Assembly: GCA_021814735.1 (NCBI GenBank)
Contig: JAKAHX010000085.1
Span: 1-6,782, forward strand
Direction of reading: 5' to 3'
DNA length: 6,782 nucleotides
Source of the DNA: Chloroflexota bacterium
GTDB taxonomy: Bacteria > Chloroflexota > Limnocylindria > Limnocylindrales > CSP1-4
Shown here: positions 1 through 6,142 of the stretch, one piece after another
How the letters are laid out: the number at the start of each line of letters is the position of its first letter
Numbering within the stretch: position 1 is the first letter of the stretch
Program-made: the position numbers and the translations under genes
The notes under the pieces: generated by a model
The model's database searches: none
The model's input: the letters and a program-made list of their open reading frames with translations, nothing else
Told to the model about the DNA's origin: nothing

Positions 1-340
<340 letters not shown>

Positions 341-380
341 CGAGGCCGAGTCGGACAGCCCGCCCGGCACCGACTGCCCG

Positions 381-400
381 GCGGGGCCCGACGGCCCGGC
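381..400. terminator. Possible GC-rich hairpin after proline dehydrogenase
   Basis: Bases 381-388 can pair with 393-400 around a CGAC loop, giving 7 of 8 pairs (one G-G mismatch at 383/398). It lies 40 bases past the proline dehydrogenase stop codon. No run of T follows, so it is only a weak candidate for a terminator or an RNA-stabilising 3' hairpin. GC-rich sequence forms such stems easily by chance. Confidence 0.25.
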
Positions 401-410
401 CGCCGGAAGC

Positions 411-492
411 GGCCCGCTCGGCGGGGTGACGCCGTAGCCTGGCTTGACCGGATGGCACACGGCCGGACGGGGCCCGATCGGCGGGGTGACGC
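411..492. repeat. 22-base direct repeat, copies exactly 60 bases apart
   Basis: Bases 411-432 and 471-492 are identical except for one position (C at 417, A at 477); the shared core is GGCGGGGTGACGC. The sequence between the copies is not otherwise duplicated. In the first copy CCCGC (413-417) can pair with GCGGG (421-425); the C-to-A change in the second copy breaks one of those pairs. Function unknown. Confidence 0.6.
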
Positions 493-547
493 TGCAGCTC
501 GCGTGGGAAGCGTGCCGGGACCGGGCCGCCCTCCTGCCGATGGCCGC

Positions 548-1225
548 TCAGGCGCGCAGTCGACGTGCCTCGCGGACCCACGCCAGGTAGGACCGGATCC
601 GGGCCGTCAGCGCGGCCGGATCGGGGTCCGCCTGCAGCTCGTCCGTGATCAGGGAGGGACCCACGCCCAGGCACGCCACCCCGGCGTGGATCCAGGCCTC
701 CGTCGCCGCCTGCGTTGCCTCGACGTTGGTAGGCATGACCCGCGTCCGCGGGCTCGGCCCCAGCAGGCCGCGCACGAAGGCCGGGCCGTCGAAGGCGGCG
801 GCCGGGAAGAGCTTGACGATCTCCGCCCCCAGCTCCTCGGCCTCCGAGATCTCGGTGGCACTGCCGCAGCCCGGGAGATAGGGGATGCGCCGGCGGTTGC
901 ACAGCCGCGCCACCTCCGGGCTGAGCACCGGGCTCACCACGAACTCGGCCCCGGCCGCGATGAAGAGCGCCGCGGTCGGGGCGTCGTAGATGGTCCCCGC
1001 GCCGAGGATCATCCCCGGGTACTCGATCGGCGCACGGGCCAGCAGCTCGCGGAAGACCTCGTAGGTGCCGGCCCCCCGGTTGGTGATTTCCACCACGCGA
1101 GCCCCGGCGTCCCGGCACGCCTCCACCACCCGGCGTGCAGCGGCCAGGTCGAGCGGGGTGAAGGTCGGCACTGCGCCGATCTCGAGCATGGTACCCAGGA
1201 CGGTGAGCCGGTCGAAGCGCGCCAT
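548..1225 (-). CDS. KDPG/4-hydroxy-2-oxoglutarate (KHG) aldolase family protein
   Basis: A 225-residue class I (Schiff-base) aldolase of the Eda family, which reversibly splits 2-keto-4-hydroxyglutarate to pyruvate plus glyoxylate and/or KDPG to pyruvate plus glyceraldehyde-3-phosphate. The visible active site is E46 and R50 in EITNR (compare E-x-T-x-R in Eda), GAGTI at 75-79, PGCGSATE at 118-125 and the Schiff-base lysine K138 in VKLFPA. The sequence most resembles the Eda branch that begins MARF and carries E(F/I)TNRG and LCNRR. What is odd: the usual TGG-V phosphate-binding turn reads MPTNVEAT (164-171), so the Gly-Gly is lost, and the later G-x-G-S loop reads GVGPS (187-191). This favours the non-phosphorylated KHG substrate, by inference. 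The ATG start has a GGAGGG Shine-Dalgarno 4 bases upstream. It lies 65 bases downstream of the aminotransferase gene on the same strand, probably in one operon. Confidence 0.9.
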   Translation of the reverse strand: MARFDRLTVLGTMLEIGAVPTFTPLDLAAARRVVEACRDAGARVVEITNRGAGTYEVFRELLARAPIEYPGMILGAGTIYDAPTAALFIAAGAEFVVSPVLSPEVARLCNRRRIPYLPGCGSATEISEAEELGAEIVKLFPAAAFDGPAFVRGLLGPSPRTRVMPTNVEATQAATEAWIHAGVACLGVGPSLITDELQADPDPAALTARIRSYLAWVREARRLRA

Positions 1226-1229
1226 GGTT

Positions 1230-1235
1230 CCCTCC
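1230..1235 (-). promoter_or_regulatory. Ribosome binding site of the aldolase gene
   Basis: On the minus strand this reads GGAGGG, 4 bases before the ATG at 1225-1223. It fixes the start of the aldolase against the much longer open frame that continues upstream through the aminotransferase region. Confidence 0.75.
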
Positions 1236-1253
1236 GCGTGCCGCCCTGCCGTT

Positions 1254-1281
1254 CCAGCCGGGCCTGCGCCAGCCGGGCCTG
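1254..1281. repeat. Short tandem repeat, two 13-base copies at 15-base period
   Basis: CCAGCCGGGCCTG occurs at 1254-1266 and again at 1269-1281, inside the 65-base gap between the aminotransferase stop and the aldolase start. It is too short to assign a role; it may be a slippage product in GC-rich DNA. Confidence 0.6.
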
Positions 1282-1290
1282 TCCCGGCCC

Positions 1291-2436
1291 TCAGGATCGT
1301 CCCAGCAGCCGGCCGAGCGCGCCGAGCAGCAGCGTCACGTTCTCCGGCCTCGAGGAGTGCCCCATGAGTCCGATCCGCCAGACACGTCCCTTCAGCTCGC
1401 CGAGGCCGCCGCCGATCTCGATCCCGTACTCCGAGAGGAGGCGCGCCCGGACCGCGCTCTCGTCGACGCCCTCCGGGATCCGCACCGTGGTGAGCGATGG
1501 CAGGCGATGCGCGGCGGGCACGTGCAGGGCGAGGCCCAGCGCCTCCAGCCCGGACCAGAGCAGCTCGGCGTTGGCCCGGTGTCGCGCCCAGCGCGCCTCG
1601 AGCCCTTCCTCGGCGATCATCCGCAGCGCCTCGTACAGGGCGAAGGTGAGGCTGATCGGCGCCGTGTGGTGGTACGTTCGCTCCGGCCCCCAGTAGCGCT
1701 GGAGCAGCGCCAGGTCGAGATACCAGCTGTCGACTGGGGCGCGGCGCCCGTCCAGCTTCTCGGCGGCGCGCGGCCCCACTGTCACCGGACCCAGTCCCGG
1801 CGGGCACCCCAGGCACTTCTGGGTGCAGCTGTAACAGAGATCGATCCCGAGTTCGTCGACGCCCAGGGGGACCCCGCCCAGCGAGGTCACGGCGTCCACG
1901 ACCAGGAGGGCGCCGGCCTCGTGCACTACCTGCACGATCTCGTCGAGGGGCTGCAGCGCACCCGTGGATGTCTCCGCGTGGACGATCGCCACCACCGAGG
2001 CCGGGCGCTGCCGCAGCGCGTCGCGCACCTCGTCGGCGCCGAACACCTCGCCCCAGCCGCGCTCGATCGTGGCCACGTCGCCGCCGTGTCGCCGGGCCAT
2101 CTCGGCGATCCGGCTGCCGAAGTAGCCGTTGATGCACACGAGCACCCGGTCTCCTGGCTCGACGAGCGAGGCGACGCCCGCCTCCATGGCCGCCGAGCCG
2201 GTTCCCGGGACGCTGAGCGTGAGCCGGTTCCTCGTCTGGAACACGTACCGGAGCAGCTGTTGCGTCCGGTCCATCACGCCGAGGAACTCCGGGTCGAGAT
2301 GGCCCAGGATCGGTGCGGACAACGCGGCCATGACGCGCGGATGGACCATGTCCGGGCCCGGGCCGAGCAGGAGCCGGGGCGACATCGGCAGCCCCGGAAC
2401 GGGCCCCGGCGGGCCCTCGCGCACGGTGCGCGTCAT
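1291..2436 (-). CDS. Class V aminotransferase, alanine/serine-glyoxylate type
   Basis: A 381-residue PLP enzyme of the AGXT/serine-pyruvate aminotransferase group, cytosolic. The likely reaction is transfer of an amino group from alanine or serine to glyoxylate, giving glycine and pyruvate or hydroxypyruvate. Landmarks: LLLGPGP (22-28) at the substrate entry; PGTGSAAMEAG (77-87), the PLP phosphate region; HAETSTG (153-159); D181 in VVDAVTSLGG, which holds the pyridine nitrogen; K207 in SCTQKCLG, the Schiff-base lysine; and RIGLMGHSS (354-362), whose Arg should bind the substrate carboxylate. The length is normal for the family. The ATG at 2436 is preceded by GGAGGT at 5-base spacing, so it is preferred over the internal Met18. 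It follows the transporter gene by 114 bases and precedes the aldolase by 65. The exact amino donor, and alternatives such as ureidoglycine-glyoxylate aminotransferase, cannot be settled here. Confidence 0.9.
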   Translation of the reverse strand: MTRTVREGPPGPVPGLPMSPRLLLGPGPDMVHPRVMAALSAPILGHLDPEFLGVMDRTQQLLRYVFQTRNRLTLSVPGTGSAAMEAGVASLVEPGDRVLVCINGYFGSRIAEMARRHGGDVATIERGWGEVFGADEVRDALRQRPASVVAIVHAETSTGALQPLDEIVQVVHEAGALLVVDAVTSLGGVPLGVDELGIDLCYSCTQKCLGCPPGLGPVTVGPRAAEKLDGRRAPVDSWYLDLALLQRYWGPERTYHHTAPISLTFALYEALRMIAEEGLEARWARHRANAELLWSGLEALGLALHVPAAHRLPSLTTVRIPEGVDESAVRARLLSEYGIEIGGGLGELKGRVWRIGLMGHSSRPENVTLLLGALGRLLGRS

Positions 2437-2441
2437 GGTCG

Positions 2442-2447
2442 ACCTCC
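2442..2447 (-). promoter_or_regulatory. Ribosome binding site of the aminotransferase gene
   Basis: The minus strand reads GGAGGT, 5 bases before the ATG at 2436-2434. This near-consensus site decides the longer start (381 residues) over Met18. Confidence 0.75.
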
Positions 2448-2550
2448 GTTTGCGGTCTCGTCCCGGCGGCGTGGCGCGGCCGTAGTCGGGTGACGACGGT
2501 GCGCGGCGCTCGTCCGCTCACGGTACCGCGATCGGACCGCGAACGCGGGT

Positions 2551-3543
2551 TCAGGCCTCGCGGGCGACCGCGACCCGGGCGGCCACGCCCCGCCCGGTCT
2601 GGGCCAGCACCACCGCCGCCACCACGAAGGCGGCCCCGACCATCTGCAGCGTGTCCAGCCGCTCGCCCAGCACCAGCACCGCCAGGGTGATGGCAAAGAC
2701 CGGTTCCATGGTGCTCACGAGCGCGGCGTGGGCGGCACCGATGCGGCTCACCCCGGCATAGAAGGCCTGGATCGCGACCGCGGTGGAGAGGATCGCGATC
2801 CCCACCAGACCGGGCCACGACCGGGCCGGGATCTGCCAGGGGAGCGCCGGCTCCCGCACGGCGGCGGCGATCACCACGAGCACCAACCACGTGCCCACGA
2901 TCATCAGTCCCGCCGCGACCAGCGGCGGCACGTCGCCCTCCGCGCCTGGCGCGCCGTCGTGGCCGCCGGCCGGGGCCCGCCGAGGCCCCGGAATGGCTCC
3001 CCGACGCTCCCCGGCGACGCGGGCAGACAGCACGATGTACCCGCTGTAAATCACCGGCGACGCGACGGCCAGCGCGACGCCCAGGGGACTCGTGCCGGCC
3101 TCGACACCGCCGATTGTCAACGCGGCACCGAACGTGGCGATCCCCAGGGCGACCCAGGGGCGCCGCCCCTCGAACGACTGGCCGAAACGCATGGCGAGGA
3201 CGGCGACCAGGGCAGGGTACAGGTAGAGCAGCAGCGCGACGAGACTGACCGGCGCGTACTGCACGGCCGCGTAGTAGGTGGCGGCGTTGCCGGAGAAGAC
3301 CATGCCCAGGCCGAGGAAGACGGCCACCTGCCGCCGCGACATCCGGCGCAGGGCCGCCCTGCTGGCCGGCTGCAGGGCGATCCACGCCAGGGTCAGCGCG
3401 GCGCCCAGCGTGAACCGCCAGACCAGCAGTGCCAGCCAGTCGGTGCCGGCCGCGTAGACGCCCTTGGCCAGCAGGGGACCGGATCCGTACCCGCATGCCG
3501 ACACCACGACCAGGGCGATTCCCAGCAGCCGGCGCCGACGCAT
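2551..3543 (-). CDS. EamA/DMT-superfamily transporter, ten membrane segments
   Basis: A 330-residue inner-membrane protein of the drug/metabolite transporter superfamily, made of two EamA repeats. Hydrophobic segments are at about 7-27, 36-58, 72-94, 98-119, 129-146, 154-174, 206-229, 243-265, 272-293 and 299-316. The second repeat ends with the typical TMEPVFA...VLVLGERL signature (278-295). The N-terminus MRRRR fits a cytoplasmic start. The loop between segments 6 and 7 (about 176-205) is long and Gly/Pro/Arg-rich, longer than usual for EamA proteins. The likely role is metabolite or amino-acid export or uptake; the substrate cannot be read from the sequence. It is the first gene of the minus-strand group, so it may move a substrate or product of the two enzymes behind it. 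The ATG has only a weak upstream AGG; a TAGGCT box ends 6 bases before the start, which could mean a leaderless transcript. Confidence 0.88.
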   Translation of the reverse strand: MRRRRLLGIALVVVSACGYGSGPLLAKGVYAAGTDWLALLVWRFTLGAALTLAWIALQPASRAALRRMSRRQVAVFLGLGMVFSGNAATYYAAVQYAPVSLVALLLYLYPALVAVLAMRFGQSFEGRRPWVALGIATFGAALTIGGVEAGTSPLGVALAVASPVIYSGYIVLSARVAGERRGAIPGPRRAPAGGHDGAPGAEGDVPPLVAAGLMIVGTWLVLVVIAAAVREPALPWQIPARSWPGLVGIAILSTAVAIQAFYAGVSRIGAAHAALVSTMEPVFAITLAVLVLGERLDTLQMVGAAFVVAAVVLAQTGRGVAARVAVAREA

Positions 3544-3842
3544 CGGGCGAGCCTAGCAGCCGCGTTGCGACCGCGAGGCACGGTCGTGACAGGTGCGCGC
3601 CGGCCACCCGGCACGGACTAGGCGTGGCCGGGCGGCCCGATCCCGTCCCCGGCGTCAGGCCGTGGCGCCATGGGCCGAAGGCCCCCCGGTCGGTCGCCCC
3701 GGCCGTGCCCGGTCGGACCGAAATGGGTAGACTCTCTGGGTTACGACCGACACGCGCGTGCGGTCGGCGGACGTCAGCGAGGACTCCTGCGACGGCTACG
3801 CTGTACCCCCCCACGACACAGCGGGTCCGACGGGCTCCCACC
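3544..3842. promoter_or_regulatory. Divergent intergenic region between transporter and oxidoreductase operon
   Basis: These 299 bases separate two divergent transcription units and should hold both promoters. Toward the left (minus strand), TAGGCT lies at 3550-3555, 6 bases from the transporter ATG. Toward the right, TAGACT (3728-3733) and TACGCT (3797-3802) resemble -10 boxes of high-GC bacteria, but I found no convincing -35 partner for any of them. A small hairpin GGGCC-GAA-GGCCC lies at 3672-3684 and an imperfect palindrome at 3744-3766. I see no credible gene here. Confidence 0.45.
3744..3766. promoter_or_regulatory. Imperfect palindrome, candidate operator of the oxidoreductase operon
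   Basis: CGACC (3744-3748) and CACGC (3751-3755) on the left mirror GCGTG (3756-3760) and GGTCG (3762-3766) on the right, giving 10 complementary pairs interrupted by GA on one side and C on the other. It begins 11 bases after the -10-like TAGACT and ends 77 bases before the ferredoxin start, a position suitable for a repressor site. No known operator consensus was recognised. Confidence 0.25.
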
Positions 3843-4214
3843 GTGGTCGACTACGTCAACATCCGGTGGGTCGACGAATGGTGCAAGCGGTGCAACATCT
3901 GCGTCGAGATCTGCCCGAAGGATTCACTGGTCCTGACGCACGATGCGATCATCGAGGCCGAGAACTGCATCCGATGCGGGATCTGCGAGCGCTACTGCCC
4001 GGATCTCGCGATCGAGGTGATCCCGGCCCGGATCCCGGGGGCGGCCGAGACCGTCGCCGCGTCTCACGAGGAACCACGCGGCCGGGCCCGCGTTCCCGGT
4101 CGGGCCGGCCCGCCGGACACCGCCCGCGGACCCGCCGTGGCCGGCACCGATCCCAGCCGTGGCATCACGGACGTCGAGAGCGCCCCCGACGTCGACCGGG
4201 CCAACCCGACCTAG
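3843..4214 (+). CDS. korD: 2x[4Fe-4S] ferredoxin (delta) subunit of 2-oxoacid:ferredoxin oxidoreductase
   Basis: A 123-residue iron-sulfur protein expected to carry electrons from the alpha/beta core toward soluble ferredoxin. It has two complete cluster motifs: C14-x2-C17-x2-C20-x3-C24-P and C42-x2-C45-x2-C48-x3-C52-P, a bacterial-type 8Fe ferredoxin fold within the first 60 residues. I start it at GTG 3843 because homologous subunits begin just before this domain and the upstream frame is Arg/Thr-rich without a near start; no good Shine-Dalgarno precedes the GTG, so the start is less sure than the gene. What is odd: residues about 62-123 form a Pro/Gly/Ala/Arg-rich tail with an acidic end (VESAPDVD), with no cysteines and no recognised domain. 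The stop codon overlaps the AGGAGG of the alpha gene, so the two are probably translated together. The kor symbol follows the cluster type; the substrate is unproven. Confidence 0.85.
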   Translation: MVDYVNIRWVDEWCKRCNICVEICPKDSLVLTHDAIIEAENCIRCGICERYCPDLAIEVIPARIPGAAETVAASHEEPRGRARVPGRAGPPDTARGPAVAGTDPSRGITDVESAPDVDRANPT

Positions 4215-4218
4215 GAGG
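4213..4218 (+). promoter_or_regulatory. Ribosome binding site of the alpha subunit gene
   Basis: AGGAGG overlaps the last two bases of the ferredoxin stop codon TAG and lies 11 bases before the ATG at 4230. The beta gene has a similar layout, with GAGGT at 5329-5333 also 11 bases before its ATG. Both spacings are rather long. Confidence 0.65.
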
Positions 4219-4229
4219 CGGAACGAGAC

Positions 4230-5303
4230 ATGGCCAAGCGGCTCCTCCAGGGCAACGAAGCGGTGCTCCTGGGAGCAGTGAAGGCGGGTGCCACCTACTT
4301 CGCGGGCTACCCGATCAGTCCCAGCAGCGAGATCCTCATGGCCGCGTCCGTCTACGCGGCGAGCCATCCGGAATTCCGGTTCCTCCAGGAGGAGGACGAG
4401 ATCGCGAGCGCCAACGCGATCATCGGGGCCAGTCTTGCTGGCGCCAAGTCCTTCACCGCCACCTCCGGCCCCGGCTTCAGCCTGATGCAGGAGGCGATCG
4501 GCTACGCGCACAAGCTCCGCGTGCCGACGGTCTTCGTGGACGTCCAGCGCGTCGGACCCGCCACCGGCATGCCGACCATGCCGGGGCAGGGGGACATCCT
4601 GCAGACGCGCTACGGGTCGTCGGGCGACTACACGAGCATCGTCTTCTACCCGTCGTCCGTGGCGGAGTGCTACGAGTACACGATCCACGCGTTCAACTGC
4701 GCCGAGGAGAGTGAGTCCCCGGTGATCCTCCTCTCGGACGCGTTCCTCGGCCACCTGAACGAGGTGGTCGACCTCGACACCATCCAGGTGCCGGTGGTCC
4801 CGCGCACGCTCGAGCCGCTCGCCTCGGGTCACACGCGGCTGTTCAGCGGCGTGGCCACGTACCCGGACGGCGAGCCGGCGACCGCGGATGGCGACGAGTT
4901 CATCCGGCAGTACGAGGAATCCAAGGCCCTTCGTCTGCAGGTGGCCGAGCGGTACGCCTTCTACGAGTACGGCTGGAACAAGGACTCGGACACCCTGGTG
5001 ATCGCGTTCGGGATCACCAGGCGGATCGCGCAGCCGCTGGCACCCTACTTCGCGCTCTTCCGGCCGATCCGGATCTGGCCTGTCCTCCAGGACCAGCTTC
5101 GCGAGATCGCTGCACGCTACAAGCGGCTGGTGGTGATCGAGGGGAGCGACGGCCAGTACGCCAGCGTCGTCGAGCGGGTGCTCTACCGCGACGTGTACCG
5201 CGTGCCGCTCCTCGGCGGCCGCATGAGCCTCGAGGCAGTCCGCGAGGGGCTGGACCGGATCGGCCTGCTCCCGCGCGAGCTCGCCGAGACGGCGGTCTCC
5301 TGA
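4230..5303 (+). CDS. korA: 2-oxoacid:ferredoxin oxidoreductase, alpha subunit
   Basis: A 357-residue catalytic subunit that, with beta, oxidatively decarboxylates a 2-oxoacid to acyl-CoA using thiamine diphosphate; cytosolic. The N-terminal pyrimidine-binding domain shows GNEAVLLGAVKAG (8-20), GYPISPSSE (26-34), EEDEIASANAIIGASLAG (54-71) and TATSGPGFSLMQE (76-88), followed by QRVGPATGMPTMPGQGD (106-122). LLSDAFLGHLNEVV (167-180) closes the domain, and the C-terminal transketolase-like domain runs from about 250 to 345. Known oxidoreductases carry YPITP; here it is YPISP, a conservative Thr-to-Ser change at residue 30. The order delta-alpha-beta-gamma and the separate gamma gene fit a KOR-type enzyme, so 2-oxoglutarate is the first guess. 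Pyruvate, branched-chain oxoacids or a broad range remain possible. The protein is somewhat shorter than many KorA proteins, which I recall at about 375 residues. Confidence 0.9.
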   Translation: MAKRLLQGNEAVLLGAVKAGATYFAGYPISPSSEILMAASVYAASHPEFRFLQEEDEIASANAIIGASLAGAKSFTATSGPGFSLMQEAIGYAHKLRVPTVFVDVQRVGPATGMPTMPGQGDILQTRYGSSGDYTSIVFYPSSVAECYEYTIHAFNCAEESESPVILLSDAFLGHLNEVVDLDTIQVPVVPRTLEPLASGHTRLFSGVATYPDGEPATADGDEFIRQYEESKALRLQVAERYAFYEYGWNKDSDTLVIAFGITRRIAQPLAPYFALFRPIRIWPVLQDQLREIAARYKRLVVIEGSDGQYASVVERVLYRDVYRVPLLGGRMSLEAVREGLDRIGLLPRELAETAVS

Positions 5304-5344
5304 GCACGCACGGGCAGCCCCCAGAACCGAGGTCCGCACCGCAG

Positions 5345-6142
5345 ATGTCATACAAGGACAAGATCAAGACCGATCTCTTCCCCACCATCTGGTGCCCTGG
5401 CTGCGGGATCGGCCTCATCATGACCCAGCTGGCCATGGTGATGGACGAACTGGGCCTGGACAAGTCGAACACGGTCATGGTGACGGGGATCGGATGCACC
5501 GGGCGCATGGGCGCCTACATGCAGTTCGACTCGGTCTACACGCTGCACGGCCGCACCATCCCGGTCGCGGAGGCGATCGCCACCGTCCGCCCCGAGCTCA
5601 ACGTCATCGTCGTCTCCGGCGACGGTGACCTGACCTCGATCGGCGGCAACCACCTCCTCCACGCGATCCGGCGGAACCCGCGCATCACCGTGCTCTGCAA
5701 CAACAACGAGATCTACGGCCTCACCGGCGGCCAGACGGGTCCCACCACGCCCGTCGGCACCAAGACCGTCTCCTCCCCGGCCGGTTCCGTCTACAGCCCG
5801 GTGAACCTGCAGGGGCTCGTGAACACCAACGCCAACGCCTTCTACGCGAAGACGACGGTCTACCACCAGGGCCAGCTGCGTAAGGCGATCAAGGAAGCCA
5901 TCGAGTGGCCCGGGTTCTCCTTCGTCGACATCACCAGCCAGTGCATCGAGAACAACGGCCGCCGGATCGGGTTCCCGAGCGCGAACGAGATGCTCAACTA
6001 CTTCAAGAAGGAGTACCGGCAGGCTCCGCCAGGGTCCACGCAGCTGGCCTACCACCAGCTCGGGATCGTCAAGGGCACGCCGGCCACCGCCGAGCCGGTG
6101 CCCGCTGGGGCAGGTTCGGGGAAGGGGAGCGGCGAGGCATGA
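5345..6142 (+). CDS. korB: 2-oxoacid:ferredoxin oxidoreductase, beta subunit (TPP-binding)
   Basis: A 265-residue subunit that binds thiamine diphosphate and the proximal [4Fe-4S] cluster. Expected cluster ligands are C17 and C20 (WCPGCG), C51 (GIGCTGR) and C200 (SQCIENNG); all four are present. The TPP/Mg motif starts at GDGD (92-95) and ends at NNNEIYGLTGGQ (119-130). Other landmarks are HGRTIPVAEAIA (68-79) and GPTTPVGTKT (132-141). The last 22 or so residues are a Pro/Ala/Gly-rich tail beyond the usual domain end. The gene begins 41 bases after the alpha stop, with GAGGT 11 bases before the ATG, and its TGA overlaps the gamma ATG (ATGA, 6139-6142), indicating translational coupling. With its partner subunits it converts 2-oxoacid + CoA + oxidised ferredoxin to acyl-CoA + CO2 + reduced ferredoxin. 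Confidence 0.92.
   Translation: MSYKDKIKTDLFPTIWCPGCGIGLIMTQLAMVMDELGLDKSNTVMVTGIGCTGRMGAYMQFDSVYTLHGRTIPVAEAIATVRPELNVIVVSGDGDLTSIGGNHLLHAIRRNPRITVLCNNNEIYGLTGGQTGPTTPVGTKTVSSPAGSVYSPVNLQGLVNTNANAFYAKTTVYHQGQLRKAIKEAIEWPGFSFVDITSQCIENNGRRIGFPSANEMLNYFKKEYRQAPPGSTQLAYHQLGIVKGTPATAEPVPAGAGSGKGSGEA

Larger units (their letters stand above)
341..547. other. Convergent intergenic spacer, GC-rich, no gene seen
   Basis: These 207 bases lie between two genes whose 3' ends face each other. Open frames crossing the spacer look like high-GC shadows: they are Arg/Pro/Ala-rich with no family motif. It holds a 22-base direct repeat and several GC-rich inverted repeats, listed separately, and is the expected place for transcription termination of both flanking genes. 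No T-tract was seen, so any terminator here would be non-canonical. Confidence 0.7.

Noticed and set aside
452..1696. 414-codon plus-strand frame across the aldolase and aminotransferase
   Set aside because: It is antisense to two well-supported enzymes, Arg/Ser/Pro-rich and lacks any recognisable domain.
3672..3684. GGGCC-GAA-GGCCC hairpin as a terminator
   Set aside because: No T-run follows on either strand and it lies between divergent genes, where no transcript is expected to end.
548..3841. A single 1097-codon open frame on the minus strand ending in the aldolase
   Set aside because: Only the last 225 codons encode a recognisable protein. The upstream part is Arg/Gly/Pro-rich, lies over the aminotransferase and transporter genes in another frame, and shows no domain. 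A good ribosome binding site marks the aldolase ATG, so the long frame is a high-GC artefact.
3429..3842. N-terminal extension of the ferredoxin gene
   Set aside because: The frame is open upstream, but the sequence there is Arg/Pro/Thr-rich, overlaps the divergent transporter gene and has no conserved features; homologous subunits start just before the first cluster motif.
3924..5351. 475-codon antisense frame opposite the ferredoxin and alpha genes
   Set aside because: Its composition (Arg/Val/Asp/His-rich, no hydrophobic core pattern or motif) is what the complement of a high-GC gene produces. The plus-strand genes under it have full family motifs.
5348..6055. 235-codon antisense frame opposite the beta subunit gene
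   Set aside because: Same shadow composition, no motif, no ribosome binding site considered credible, and the opposite strand is a clear TPP-binding subunit.
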